Shown: one piece after another, positions 1 through 7,906 of the stretch
How positions within the stretch are numbered: the stretch's first letter is position 1
How the letters are laid out: every line of letters starts with the position of its first letter
From: Nitrospira sp.
GTDB lineage: Bacteria; Nitrospirota; Nitrospiria; Nitrospirales; Nitrospiraceae
Assembly (NCBI GenBank): GCA_022226955.1
Contig: CP092079.1
Location: forward strand, 124,001 to 188,000
Direction: 5' to 3'
DNA: 64,000 bases
Notes under the pieces: generated by a model
The model's input: the letters and a program-made list of their open reading frames with translations, nothing else
What the model was told of the DNA's origin: nothing
Database searches by the model: none
Position numbers and translations under genes: made by a program

Positions 1-1251
1 CCCGCTCCGGCGATCAATGCCACCGCGCCGCTCCAGATTCTCGTACTGGCGCTTGTCCAAGATCCGTATAAAGGCAAGATGGGAATTGGAAAGATTCAAT
101 CCGGTTCCATCGCCCGCCGGCAGGCGGTCATGCTGCTCGGGAAAGACGGCGCGCAGATCCCCGGCAAGGTGTCCGACCTGGCCGTCTATTCAGGCCTTGA
201 ACGGGTGGATACGGATCAAGCTAGCGCCGGTGAAATTGTGGCGGTGGCCGGCCTCGATGAGGTCAGTATCGGCGATACGATCGCGGATGCGGAAAATCCG
301 GTGGCTCTGCCGCGCGTGACTGTCGATGAACCGACCGTCCAAATGAGCTTCTCCGTCAACAACAGCCCGTTTGCCGGGCGCGAAGGGAAGTACCTAACCT
401 CGCGGCACTTGCGGGACCGCCTGTTCAAGGAACTCGAAACCAACGTGTCCCTGCGCGTGCATGAAACCGAGAGCGCCGACCGGTTTCTCGTCGCCGGCCG
501 CGGCGAGCTCCATCTCGGCGTCTTGATCGAACAGATGCGACGGGAAGGCTATGAGCTGCAAGTTTCCCAGCCTGAAGTCATCATTCATCGCGATGAGGCG
601 GGCAAGGCGACGGAACCGTACGAAGAACTGACGATCCAAGTGCCTGAAACCTACCAGGGAACGGTCATCGAGGAGATGGGCAAGCGCCGCGGCGAACTGC
701 GCCACATGCGCCTGATCCATTCCGATGTCGGCACCAGCGAAATGCATCTCGAATACCACATTCCCACGCGCGGCATCATGGGCCTCAAGAACCTTCTATT
801 GGCCAAAACCCGCGGCACGATCATTATGCATCACGTGTTTGCCGCCTATGAGCCGGCCGAAGAGCGCGACCTGCTCGTCGCGCCGCATGGCTCGCTCGTG
901 GCGCACGAAGACGGCACCAGCACCGGCTACGCCATCTTCATGACGCAGGAACGCGGCGTCATGTTCATCGGCCCCGGCGTCGAGGTCTATCGCGGCATGG
1001 TCGTGGGAGAAAACAGCCGGGACGAAGATCTGGATGTAAACGTATGCAAAGAAAAGCACCTGTCCAATATGCGCGCCTCGGGCACCGACGAAGCGCTGGT
1101 GCTGACCCCGCCGAAGGAAATGAGCCTGGAATTCGCATTGGAATATATCGGCCCGGACGAGCTGGTTGAAATCACCCCGCAAAACCTGCGTTTGCGTAAA
1201 CGGCTTCTCAATGCGGACGAACGCCGCCGCGCCAAAAAAGCCGGAAAATAG
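1..1251 (+). CDS. typA: Translational GTPase TypA/BipA, C-terminal part
   Basis: The frame is open from the first base and ends with TAG at 1249-1251, so the N-terminal GTPase domain lies before the window. What remains starts in the EF-Tu-like domain 2 (residues reading APLQILVLALVQDPYKGK), continues through an EF-G domain III/V-like region (GRGELHLGVLIEQMRREGYE is the typical signature) and ends in the TypA-specific C-terminal domain with a basic tail. TypA/BipA binds ribosomes and assists 50S assembly and growth under stress, especially at low temperature. The next gene follows after 12 bases on the same strand. Family assignment is firm; only the GTPase motifs cannot be inspected. Confidence 0.95.
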   Translation, partial: PAPAINATAPLQILVLALVQDPYKGKMGIGKIQSGSIARRQAVMLLGKDGAQIPGKVSDLAVYSGLERVDTDQASAGEIVAVAGLDEVSIGDTIADAENPVALPRVTVDEPTVQMSFSVNNSPFAGREGKYLTSRHLRDRLFKELETNVSLRVHETESADRFLVAGRGELHLGVLIEQMRREGYELQVSQPEVIIHRDEAGKATEPYEELTIQVPETYQGTVIEEMGKRRGELRHMRLIHSDVGTSEMHLEYHIPTRGIMGLKNLLLAKTRGTIIMHHVFAAYEPAEERDLLVAPHGSLVAHEDGTSTGYAIFMTQERGVMFIGPGVEVYRGMVVGENSRDEDLDVNVCKEKHLSNMRASGTDEALVLTPPKEMSLEFALEYIGPDELVEITPQNLRLRKRLLNADERRRAKKAGK

Positions 1252-1263
1252 CGAGACCTGACG

Positions 1264-2016
1264 ATGCGCATCAAGAAGAAGATCCCGAAGCCGTCGGCTA
1301 AACGCCCGCCGCTCTACTTCATTGGATATCGAGGCACCGTGCCGGGGCTCGATGAAATCGCGGCCTGGTACGATCGCGAATACGGCGGCCCGCTCGCGAT
1401 TCACCCCGAAGCCGGAGCGCCAGAGTCCTGGCAGGCTAACCACGGTCCCTGGTCTGCTCATGTCGTGATGCCGTTGCCTGCCACACACACCGGCGACATC
1501 ATGAAGAACCTGGCCTGGGAACACGATCAGATGGGGGCTATCGCCCCCACGCTCATGCCCAATCGGGACATGCCCGACCTCGTCTTATTCGCGGCCCGTC
1601 TTGCGCGGGGCCTCACCCTGCTGACCCAAGGCACCGCCTATGACGTCACCACGCAAGCCTACGTGAACCCCGCCGATTGGCAGAGCCGGACAATGGCCAG
1701 CTTTCTGGCCGACGACCATGTCGCCATCGTGCATGACGACCAAGTTAAACCGGATCAGATTTGGTGCCATACGATGGGCCTGACCAAGTTCGGCCTGGAT
1801 GAGATTGAAACCTTCTACAACAAAGGACTTCCGGAAAGCCCGGCCAAGAGTTTGCTGACCGAGGCCGCCATGGAATTGCTCCGCATCGGGCAGTCCCCCA
1901 AAGTGGGCGCCGCCTTCCGCCTCCCGCTGCTGGGCCGGACGATCCGGATCGTCAATTACCGCACCGCCGCCCCTGCCGGACGAATGATCGGATTCCGTGA
2001 GCTCCGGGACAGCTAA
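1264..2016 (+). CDS. Conserved hypothetical protein, 250 aa
   Basis: An ATG start sits 12 bases after typA, so co-transcription is likely. The product has a basic N-terminus (MRIKKKIPKP), no signal peptide and no membrane segment, so it looks cytoplasmic. It is rich in Trp, His and Met (for example PESWQANHGPWSAHVVMP and WEHDQMGAIAP) and alternates sheet-like and helical stretches. I do not recognise a family. The length, clean start and absence of a better frame support a real gene. A weak resemblance to proteins of the DUF4261 type came to mind, but I cannot support it. Confidence 0.75.
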   Translation: MRIKKKIPKPSAKRPPLYFIGYRGTVPGLDEIAAWYDREYGGPLAIHPEAGAPESWQANHGPWSAHVVMPLPATHTGDIMKNLAWEHDQMGAIAPTLMPNRDMPDLVLFAARLARGLTLLTQGTAYDVTTQAYVNPADWQSRTMASFLADDHVAIVHDDQVKPDQIWCHTMGLTKFGLDEIETFYNKGLPESPAKSLLTEAAMELLRIGQSPKVGAAFRLPLLGRTIRIVNYRTAAPAGRMIGFRELRDS

Positions 2017-2048
2017 AGCATTTGAAATTCAGCACGTTGCCGCTCATC

Positions 2049-2066
2049 GGCCTATGACGATAGGCC
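2049..2066 (+). terminator. Short hairpin after the 1264-2016 gene
   Basis: A perfect 7-bp stem (GGCCTAT / ATAGGCC) with a GACG loop lies 33 bases after the stop codon. There is no T-run after it, so termination is possible but weak. Confidence 0.35.
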
Positions 2067-2076
2067 TTCAGGCCCG

Positions 2077-2106
2077 TTGACAACCTTTCAAACCACAAGG
2101 TACAAA
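2077..2106 (+). promoter_or_regulatory. Candidate sigma-70 promoter of the peroxiredoxin gene
   Basis: TTGACA at 2077-2082 is a perfect -35 box. TACAAA at 2101-2106, 18 bases on, matches the -10 consensus at four of six positions. It lies 84 bases before the peroxiredoxin ATG at 2190, which also has a strong ribosome site (AAAGGAGG at 2176-2183). Confidence 0.45.
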
Positions 2107-2189
2107 GTTTGAAGGCTTCCACAGGGGTTCTCTCAATCCGAGACCTCACGTACACCCACATATAGCAATAGGCTCAAAGGAGGATAGCA

Positions 2190-2660
2190 ATGAGTGATGT
2201 AGCCCCGGAAATTAAGGTCGGCGATACCGCCCCGGATTTCAATCTGAAGGACCAAGACCAGAAGGACGTGAAGTTGAGCGACTATCGCGGCAAGAAAAAT
2301 GTCGTGCTGGCGTTCTATCCGCTGGATTGGAGCCCGGTGTGCCAAGGGGAGAACAAGTGCTTGACCGATGACTTCCCCAAGTTCCAAAACGCCAATGCCG
2401 AACTCTTCGGCATCAGCTGCGACAGCTTCTTCTCGCACAAGGCCTGGGCGGACTCCATGGACCTGAAGCACCGCTTATTGGCCGATATGCATCGGACCAC
2501 GGCCAAAGCCTACGGACTCTATTTCGAGCCGTTGAACTGCTCCAAGCGCGCCACCGTCATTGTCGACAAGAACGGCAAGGTGGCCTATGCGAAAGTGCAG
2601 GAGATCAAGGTCGCTCGCGAAGACAAGGACATCCTCGAAGCCTTGGCAAAGCTTGGCTAA
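2190..2660 (+). CDS. Peroxiredoxin (AhpC/TSA-like), 156 aa
   Basis: This is a thiol peroxidase of the AhpC/TSA superfamily that reduces H2O2 or organic hydroperoxides in the cytoplasm. The thioredoxin fold covers nearly the whole protein ([20 protein letters not shown] at residues 13-32). The peroxidatic site is PLDWSPVC with Cys51. Other cysteines at 57, 77 and about 115 could resolve it; the C-x5-C spacing differs from the C-x4-C of PrxQ/BCP, so the subclass is uncertain. A strong AAAGGAGG ribosome site fixes the ATG. A thioredoxin-like gene follows in the same direction, a natural reductant partner. Confidence 0.9.
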   Translation: MSDVAPEIKVGDTAPDFNLKDQDQKDVKLSDYRGKKNVVLAFYPLDWSPVCQGENKCLTDDFPKFQNANAELFGISCDSFFSHKAWADSMDLKHRLLADMHRTTAKAYGLYFEPLNCSKRATVIVDKNGKVAYAKVQEIKVAREDKDILEALAKLG

Positions 2661-2673
2661 TCGGTAAGATCGA

Positions 2674-2706
2674 AACGGGGAGGCGTTCGAGAGAACCCTC
2701 CCCGTT
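2674..2706 (+). terminator. Intergenic hairpin between peroxiredoxin and thioredoxin-like genes
   Basis: AACGGGGAGG (2674-2683) pairs with CCTCCCCGTT (2697-2706); the 13-base loop can form a small inner GTTC/GAAC stem. It lies between two genes of related function and lacks a T-run, so it may attenuate or stabilise mRNA rather than end it. Confidence 0.45.
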
Positions 2707-2725
2707 CATCGGAGGAGACGGGACT

Positions 2726-3058
2726 ATGGCGGGAACGGTGGAAGACGTTCGAGATGAGAACTACAAAGAGTTCACCGATAGCCCCGGCGCGGTCGTCGCC
2801 TATGGGCTCGCCACATGCGAACCCTGCAAGACCTATGACCCCATCCTAGAGGAAACCGCCGCAAAGTTTCCGAACATCAAGATCGGCAAGGCCAAGATGC
2901 ATGTCCCCGGCCGCTGTCGGGAGATCAAAAAGACCCACACCTTTGAAACTTATCCTACGACGCACTTCTTCGCGAACGGCCAGCTCCTCCTGACCCGAGA
3001 AGGCGTCGTCGAACCAGCTGAACTCGCGGCATTGATTTCAGAGCACCTCGCGAAGTAG
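2726..3058 (+). CDS. Thioredoxin-like protein with CEPC motif, 110 aa
   Basis: A small thioredoxin-fold protein. The active-site-like motif is C31-E-P-C34, replacing the usual CGPC, and the cis-Pro loop is visible as YPTTHFF. A further Cys at GRCREIKK may be functional. There is no signal peptide. GGAGGAGACGG precedes the ATG. Thioredoxins reduce disulfides of client proteins; here the likely client is the peroxiredoxin encoded just upstream, but that is inferred from neighbourhood only. It converges with the gene on the minus strand ending at 3107. Confidence 0.85.
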   Translation: MAGTVEDVRDENYKEFTDSPGAVVAYGLATCEPCKTYDPILEETAAKFPNIKIGKAKMHVPGRCREIKKTHTFETYPTTHFFANGQLLLTREGVVEPAELAALISEHLAK

Positions 3059-3106
3059 CTCCTCGGAATTCGAGACCTCCCCACGGCAAACAGAGCCAAC
3101 AAGACG

Positions 3107-3589
3107 TCACGGCTTTGCGGCTTTCGATTTCGAACAGTGATCATGAAAAATACGCCAGACTGAACGCTCTTTACGCAAAAGACTCGTGCAGGTGCCCGCG
3201 TCTTGCCCCTCGATCTCACCGTCTCTGACAGCCTGAAACATATAGTCGTAGATCGCCCAGGCCGTCGCCCCCTCAAGGCCGGTCTTGAGATTCGACACGG
3301 CTCCAATGAAACGCAATCGATTGCCCTGCTTCAGTTCAGATTCGTAGTCAGTCAACCAACGATCAATAGCCTCTTTGGTTTCTGGCTGGCCATCTTGAGT
3401 TCCCGTGTAATCGTCCGCATACAACATCAAGACGGCCTGCTTATCGCGTGATTCTGAAAAGGTGGCGGTACCGGCAACGGCTTGCGTGATTGTATGAAGG
3501 ACCGCTTCTTCGTCCTGCCCCGCCCATGCGGACACAGTCCATCCAAAAGAGGCCGTAAAAAGCATGACCCACACCGGCTGGAACTTCAT
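3107..3589 (-). CDS. Exported SnoaL/NTF2-like (DUF4440-type) protein, 160 aa
   Basis: The N-terminus is a clear Sec signal peptide (MKFQPVWVMLFTASFGWTVS, then AWA before the mature end). The mature part resembles the cone-shaped NTF2/SnoaL fold: DKQAVLMLYADDYTGTQDG, then ATAWAIYDYMFQAVRDGEI and WRIFHDHCS. Such domains bind small ligands or have lost activity, so no reaction can be named. It is the last gene of the run beginning at rubrerythrin, starting six bases after the PTPS stop. Confidence 0.65.
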   Translation of the reverse strand: MKFQPVWVMLFTASFGWTVSAWAGQDEEAVLHTITQAVAGTATFSESRDKQAVLMLYADDYTGTQDGQPETKEAIDRWLTDYESELKQGNRLRFIGAVSNLKTGLEGATAWAIYDYMFQAVRDGEIEGQDAGTCTSLLRKERSVWRIFHDHCSKSKAAKP

Positions 3590-3595
3590 ATGAAT

Positions 3596-4351
3596 CTACC
3601 GGTGGTAGTCGAACGACAGATCGCGAGACTGCACGATACGGACATTCGTCAACGATCCGGATGGGAGATGGGACACGAGCGCGTGCCAGATGTATTCAGC
3701 CAGGTGCGCCCCGTTGGCCGCAGGCGCCTTGAGAATCTCGCGGAGATCCTGCCGGTCGCAGACCCGTATGACCCGCTCCTGCACCAGGCGGTCCAGCGCC
3801 CCGATATCCGTCACCATGCCGGTGACCGGATCGATGGTCCCATGCACGGTCACAAAGCAGTCCCACGTATGTCCCTGATGGGCATCCAGCAACGCCGTAA
3901 AGGAATACCGCCGGGTAACGCTAGCCACATCGAGCCCGCCGGCCGCCGTGATATCCGCGTAGAGATCCTCATCTTCATAGAGCCGAACCTGGTCCAAGGT
4001 GCCGATATCCGATTGCACTGCCAGCTTGGTCCAGAGCACACGCGCGATGTTTTCCGACGTCGGAATCCGGTCGCGGAAATAGGGCAGGTCGAGGTTGAAA
4101 TTCATGTGATCGAATTCTTCGATCACCGCAAGCAGCACTTGCTTCAAATCGAACAAATTAATAACCATGCCGGTCTTGGGATCCACCTCGCCCGACACCG
4201 TCACTTCCAGCAGATAATTGTGCCCATGCGCGGGCGGGTTATAGCAGGCGCCGAACACCGCGCGATTTTTTGCCTCATCCCACTCCGGCTTGATATACCG
4301 GTGCGCCGCGGAAAATTCGATTCGCTTAGTCAGCAGAACAGACGGCATCAT
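3596..4351 (-). CDS. Tandem-domain 6-pyruvoyltetrahydropterin synthase-like protein
   Basis: About 251 aa. Residues 1-125 are a canonical pyruvoyltetrahydropterin synthase domain: zinc ligands His17 (SAAHRY), His42 and His44 (HGHNY), with Cys36 five residues before the HGH, the spacing of true PTPS rather than QueD, and TSENIARVLW as the second signature. Residues 130-250 repeat the fold (HQGHTWDCFVTVHG, DPVTGMVTD) but lack the first zinc His and the Cys, so the second half is probably inactive. I chose the ATG at 4351 because it makes an ATGA overlap with the DUF3501 stop and follows GGAGGG; an ATG at 4372 is also in frame. The product may be a reduced pterin cofactor; the pathway is inferred. 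Confidence 0.85.
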   Translation of the reverse strand: MMPSVLLTKRIEFSAAHRYIKPEWDEAKNRAVFGACYNPPAHGHNYLLEVTVSGEVDPKTGMVINLFDLKQVLLAVIEEFDHMNFNLDLPYFRDRIPTSENIARVLWTKLAVQSDIGTLDQVRLYEDEDLYADITAAGGLDVASVTRRYSFTALLDAHQGHTWDCFVTVHGTIDPVTGMVTDIGALDRLVQERVIRVCDRQDLREILKAPAANGAHLAEYIWHALVSHLPSGSLTNVRIVQSRDLSFDYHR

Positions 4352-4932
4352 CCCTCCAAATCTCGCAACCATTCTTCGCGCATGCTGCCTGGCACCGGAA
4401 CCTCCGCCTGATAGCCGCCATGCTGCACGGACAGGCTCACTGGCACACGCAGATCCGCGAGCAGGTCCTTGATCGATGAGGCGATCTTGAACCGGATGAA
4501 ATGCACGGCGCTGATTTTCGTCTCGTGACTATGGCCGCCTTCGAATTCGGCGTAGATGCGCTCGCCCCCGACCGTGATGGCCACCTTCTGCCCATGATCC
4601 AGCCCCATGAAGGCATCGAGCCACTCCTTCATTCTGGTTTCATCGGTGATTTCGATCAACAAGGTGGCACTCAGTTCACTCTTGGCCGGCAGCAGCGCAT
4701 TGTACACATCGAGTTCTTCTTGGACCTTGGCCGGGTCGAAAATTCGCTCAACCCGCACCATCTCCTGGATCTGAAACAAAAGGGTCTCACGATTTTCAAA
4801 CACCAAGGTGATCAGCGGGCCGACCGAGATCCGCCGTCTCGTTTTCAACTGGATGATGCGCGCGCGAAACACGTCGCGTTGCCGCTCATAATCGGTGTAG
4901 GGAATGATGTCGCTGGGAAGCAGCGCGTTCAT
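4348..4932 (-). CDS. DUF3501 family protein, 194 aa
   Basis: The protein matches my memory of DUF3501, including the start (SDIIPYTDYERQRDVFRARI) and the ending region with HFIRFKI. It has no signal peptide, membrane segment or known catalytic motif. Function is unknown. DUF3501 genes usually sit beside a CCG-domain iron-sulfur protein and a rubrerythrin, exactly as here. Its ATG overlaps the upstream stop by four bases (ATGA), which indicates translational coupling. Confidence 0.85.
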   Translation of the reverse strand: MNALLPSDIIPYTDYERQRDVFRARIIQLKTRRRISVGPLITLVFENRETLLFQIQEMVRVERIFDPAKVQEELDVYNALLPAKSELSATLLIEITDETRMKEWLDAFMGLDHGQKVAITVGGERIYAEFEGGHSHETKISAVHFIRFKIASSIKDLLADLRVPVSLSVQHGGYQAEVPVPGSMREEWLRDLEG

Positions 4933-6203
4933 GACGGCAGCCCATAGGCATCGCGCACAATCTGAATCGGGTGCTTTGTCGCCTTGCCACCCACATGCGC
5001 TGGCGCGCCGGCTTGATCCAGCTGGAGCCCGGCCAGCGGACAGTCAGACGCCACAAGATCGGCCGGCGCCTGTTCGATGGCCTGCACCGCCTTCTTGGCA
5101 ATGGTCATGGACAGCGGGAAAAACTCCGTTTTGGCCGACCAGGAGCCGTCATGGCCGGAGCATTTCTCGATCACTTCGACCTGCGCTCCGGCGCATTCCA
5201 TCAGCTCCTTCGATTTGAATCCGATATTCTGGTCGCGAAGATGGCAAGGAATCTGGTAGGCCACCCGGCCAGGCTTGTTCACAAAATCGGTGACCAGCGC
5301 ACCTTCTTTCTTGAGCTTTATCAGGTATTCACAGACATCGAAGGTCCGCTCGCCGACCTTCTTGGACTCTTCCCCGCCGAGCAATTCAGGATATTCGCGC
5401 TTGAGCATCAGGCTGCAACTCGGCACAGGCACCACCACATCGTACCCCTGCTCGACCCAGGGCTGTAGGGAGCGAAGATTAGCCTGCGCCGCCTTCTGCA
5501 TCGCCGCCGTGTCCCCGATATCGAACGAGGGCATCCCGCAACATTGCTGCTCCGGCACAACCACTTGGATGCCGTTTTTCTCCAAGACTTGCACCGTGGC
5601 CTTCCCGACATCGGAGGCCTGATAATTCACCAGACAACTGGCGAACAGCGCCACTTTCTTTTGCGGCGCCTTCGACGGAGCCTGGACCGGACGCCGCTGA
5701 AACCAGCGTGAAAAGGTTTCGGTCGAGAAATGCATGATCTTTCGGTCGCGATGCACTCCGACAACCGTTTCCATCAACCGGCGCACAGGCCCGAAACTCA
5801 ACATCCAATTGGAGAATCCGGCGGAGATCGTCGACAGCCGCCCGATGAGATCGGTCTGGATCAGCAGCCGGTCGCGCCAGCGCACCCCTCGTTCGGCGGC
5901 ATACCGTTGCTTCCACAGGATCATGAGCTTGGGAAAGTCGAGCTGGTACTGATGTGGCGGCGTATAGGGACAATGGTTGTAACAGAGCTTGCAGTAGTAG
6001 CATTCGTCCACCACCTGCTGATGCTCGGCCGACATCACTTTATCCACATCACCGTCGTGCCGGTCGATTCCGTCGAGAAGAGTGTTAAAGGACGGGCACA
6101 GGTTGAAACAGCGACGGCATCCGTCGCAGATTTCATACACCCGCAGCGTATCCTTCGCCAGCTGCGCGGGGTCGGGCGGCTGAATCAGGCTTAAGGTTTT
6201 CAC
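4929..6203 (-). CDS. 4Fe-4S / CCG-domain (HdrD/GlpC-like) protein
   Basis: About 424 aa. Two ferredoxin-type cluster motifs stand near the N-terminus (CDGCRRCFNLCP with Cys26, 29, 32, 36, and CYYCKLCYNHCPYTPP). One canonical CCG motif (CCGMPSFD) follows in the middle, and a degenerate second one (CSGHDGSW) near residue 365. This is the architecture of HdrD/GlpC-like electron-transfer subunits. GTG at 6203 is preferred: AGGAG lies about 11 bases upstream and the first cluster follows at the usual distance. An extended frame reaches 6266 but adds non-conserved sequence. With rubrerythrin and DUF3501 it probably forms a peroxide-reducing or redox-sensing unit; the electron donor is unknown. Confidence 0.88.
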   Translation of the reverse strand: MKTLSLIQPPDPAQLAKDTLRVYEICDGCRRCFNLCPSFNTLLDGIDRHDGDVDKVMSAEHQQVVDECYYCKLCYNHCPYTPPHQYQLDFPKLMILWKQRYAAERGVRWRDRLLIQTDLIGRLSTISAGFSNWMLSFGPVRRLMETVVGVHRDRKIMHFSTETFSRWFQRRPVQAPSKAPQKKVALFASCLVNYQASDVGKATVQVLEKNGIQVVVPEQQCCGMPSFDIGDTAAMQKAAQANLRSLQPWVEQGYDVVVPVPSCSLMLKREYPELLGGEESKKVGERTFDVCEYLIKLKKEGALVTDFVNKPGRVAYQIPCHLRDQNIGFKSKELMECAGAQVEVIEKCSGHDGSWSAKTEFFPLSMTIAKKAVQAIEQAPADLVASDCPLAGLQLDQAGAPAHVGGKATKHPIQIVRDAYGLPS

Positions 6204-6252
6204 GATGCGTATTGTCTCCTGTTGGCCGGATAGAACACAAGGCTGAAAAGGC

Positions 6253-6288
6253 GAAGGGTGGATCAAGCCTCAGCCCAACCCACCCTTC
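6253..6288 (-). terminator. Hairpin between rubrerythrin and the CCG protein gene
   Basis: GAAGGGTGG (6253-6261) and CCACCCTTC (6280-6288) form a 9-bp stem with an 18-base loop, in the gap downstream of rubrerythrin. No T-run follows, so partial termination or mRNA protection allowing higher rubrerythrin expression is more likely than a full stop. Confidence 0.4.
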
Positions 6289-6311
6289 CTTCTCCGTGTT
6301 TATTGGTTCAA

Positions 6312-6740
6312 TCAGCCTTGCTTCAAGCCGTCGAACCCCTTTTGAAACCGGTTGGCATGCGAGCGCTCGGCCTTAGCCAGCGTCTCGAACCATTCGGCCA
6401 GTTCGATAAATCCTTCGTCCCGCGCGGTCTTGGCCATGCCGGGATACATCTGGGTGTATTCGTAGGTTTCCCCTTCGATGGCCGACTTGAGATTGTCCTC
6501 GGTATTGCCGATCGGCACACCGGTGACCGGATCCCCGACTTCCTTCAAGAAGTCCAGATGGCCGAACGCATGGCCGGTCTCCGCTTCAGAAGTATCGCGG
6601 AAGAGCCCGCCAACATCGGGATAACCTTCGATGTCGGCGCGGCGCGCGAAATAGAGATAGCGGCGATTGGCCTGCGACTCGCCGGCAAATGCGCTCTTCA
6701 AATTCTCGTGGCTTTTGGTTCCCTTCAAACTTTTCCCCAT
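6312..6740 (-). CDS. Rubrerythrin, rubredoxin-less, 142 aa
   Basis: A four-helix-bundle diiron protein. Glu21 ([11 protein letters not shown]) and the ExxH pairs E54-T-G-H57 and ERSH near residue 123 supply the diiron ligands. The C-terminal rubredoxin domain of classic rubrerythrin is absent, as in erythrin-type members. Such enzymes reduce H2O2 to water; with no rubredoxin domain, electrons must come from a partner, perhaps the iron-sulfur protein encoded next. GAAGGAGG is placed six bases before the ATG. It is the first gene of the redox run. Confidence 0.92.
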   Translation of the reverse strand: MGKSLKGTKSHENLKSAFAGESQANRRYLYFARRADIEGYPDVGGLFRDTSEAETGHAFGHLDFLKEVGDPVTGVPIGNTEDNLKSAIEGETYEYTQMYPGMAKTARDEGFIELAEWFETLAKAERSHANRFQKGFDGLKQG

Positions 6741-6851
6741 TGCATCCTCCTTCTATGACGACAAATCATGATGATGTGCGGTGATCGCCCACTGCATGGA
6801 CGATACGGCGTATAACATAGCGGGCGCGGGGGGTTCAACGGCCGGCCGGGA

Positions 6852-7412
6852 TTATCGACTCCCCGCCCACTGCGGCAGCTCACTCTGCAGTTCGGCCAAC
6901 ATTTTGTAGCCTTGATCTTTCTGAGAAACCAGGGGGTTCGCCACCGGCCAATCGATGGCCAGCTGTGGATCGTTCCATCGAATGCCTCGTTCATCCGACG
7001 GATTATAGTAGTCTGTGCACCGATACATGAATCCAGCCCGCTCGCTCAATACGCAAAACCCATGGGCGTAGCCGGGCGGAATATAGAGTTGCCGGCCATT
7101 CTCGGCCGAGAGTTCGACGCCATGCCATTGTCCGAACGTCGGCGATCCTTTCCGGATGTCGACCGTCACGTCGAACACCCGCCCCTCCACCACCATCACC
7201 AGCTTCCCCTGGGGGTGCCTGAGCTGATAGTGCAGCCCCCGCAACACGTTCGCCTGCGACCAGGAAAAGTTGTCCTGCACAAACACCGCCCCGATGCCCG
7301 CCTCTCGATAGCGCTCCTGATGATAGGTTTCGACGAAAGCCCCGCGCGCATCACGCCAGATTTTCGTCTCAATCACCAGGAGGCCTTCCAGCGACGTCGC
7401 GCTAACCTGCAT
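6852..7412 (-). CDS. rfbC: dTDP-4-dehydrorhamnose 3,5-epimerase
   Basis: About 186 aa, normal for RmlC. The cupin protein carries the family signatures FVQDNFSWSQANVLRGLHYQ, with the catalytic His in GLHYQ, then GKLVMVVEGRVFDVTVDIR and IPPGYAHGFCVLS. It converts dTDP-4-dehydro-6-deoxyglucose to the L-lyxo isomer in dTDP-rhamnose synthesis for O-antigen or other surface glycans. ATG 7412 is preferred over a TTG at 7433. No rfbA, rfbB or rfbD is in view, so the remaining pathway genes must be elsewhere. It overlaps the upstream gene by 11 bases. Confidence 0.93.
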   Translation of the reverse strand: MQVSATSLEGLLVIETKIWRDARGAFVETYHQERYREAGIGAVFVQDNFSWSQANVLRGLHYQLRHPQGKLVMVVEGRVFDVTVDIRKGSPTFGQWHGVELSAENGRQLYIPPGYAHGFCVLSERAGFMYRCTDYYNPSDERGIRWNDPQLAIDWPVANPLVSQKDQGYKMLAELQSELPQWAGSR

Positions 7413-7809
7413 GCCCGCCGTCCGGATCGACAATGTCAGGTGCGTCAGGGTACAGTTGCTGAAGGCGGTCGATCAACGGCTGAGCCTCCGGAGTACTGGT
7501 TCTTGTGGGAGGGCTCGGCGGGTGGTCCCAGGTAATCGTGGTGACTCCGGCGTCGCCCAGGATCGATTGGATCGCCTCCATGCACGCATCCAAGGTCAGT
7601 TCATTCCCATGGCGAAGATCGAGCACCCGCTCGCGCTTCGAGACCGGCGGCGGACCCGTATGGACCAGCGCCCAACAGCGCTCGAAAAGCTCGTCTCGAA
7701 CGGGCTGGGGAATATTCAACGTGGGGAGATCGGACGTGCACAGCGCCGACACGAACAGTACAAACTGCAAATCCGGCATGCCGGGATTGTAGATATCCAA
7801 CGATTGCAT
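7402..7809 (-). CDS. Hypothetical protein, about 135 aa
   Basis: The frame is open up to 7908, but an ATG there would overlap the start of the divergent gene at 7907, so I take the ATG at 7809 (MQSLDIYNPGMPDLQFVLF). The sequence PDLQFVLFVSALCTSDLPTL and the cluster KRERVLDLRHGNEL are not from a family I know. There is no signal peptide or membrane segment. It overlaps rfbC and is probably co-transcribed with it. Start is uncertain. Confidence 0.6.
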   Translation of the reverse strand: MQSLDIYNPGMPDLQFVLFVSALCTSDLPTLNIPQPVRDELFERCWALVHTGPPPVSKRERVLDLRHGNELTLDACMEAIQSILGDAGVTTITWDHPPSPPTRTSTPEAQPLIDRLQQLYPDAPDIVDPDGGHAG

Positions 7810-7906
7810 GATGGCGCTATTATCGGGATGCGGCGCGACTGAGTCAACGCCTGCCCGCGATTCAAGAACGAACATCTGAATACAAGCGCACGAAGGAGCT
7901 CTTTTC

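Noticed and set aside
3482-4411. 309-codon plus-strand frame
   Set aside because: Antisense to the PTPS gene with its zinc motif; composition is that of a shadow frame.
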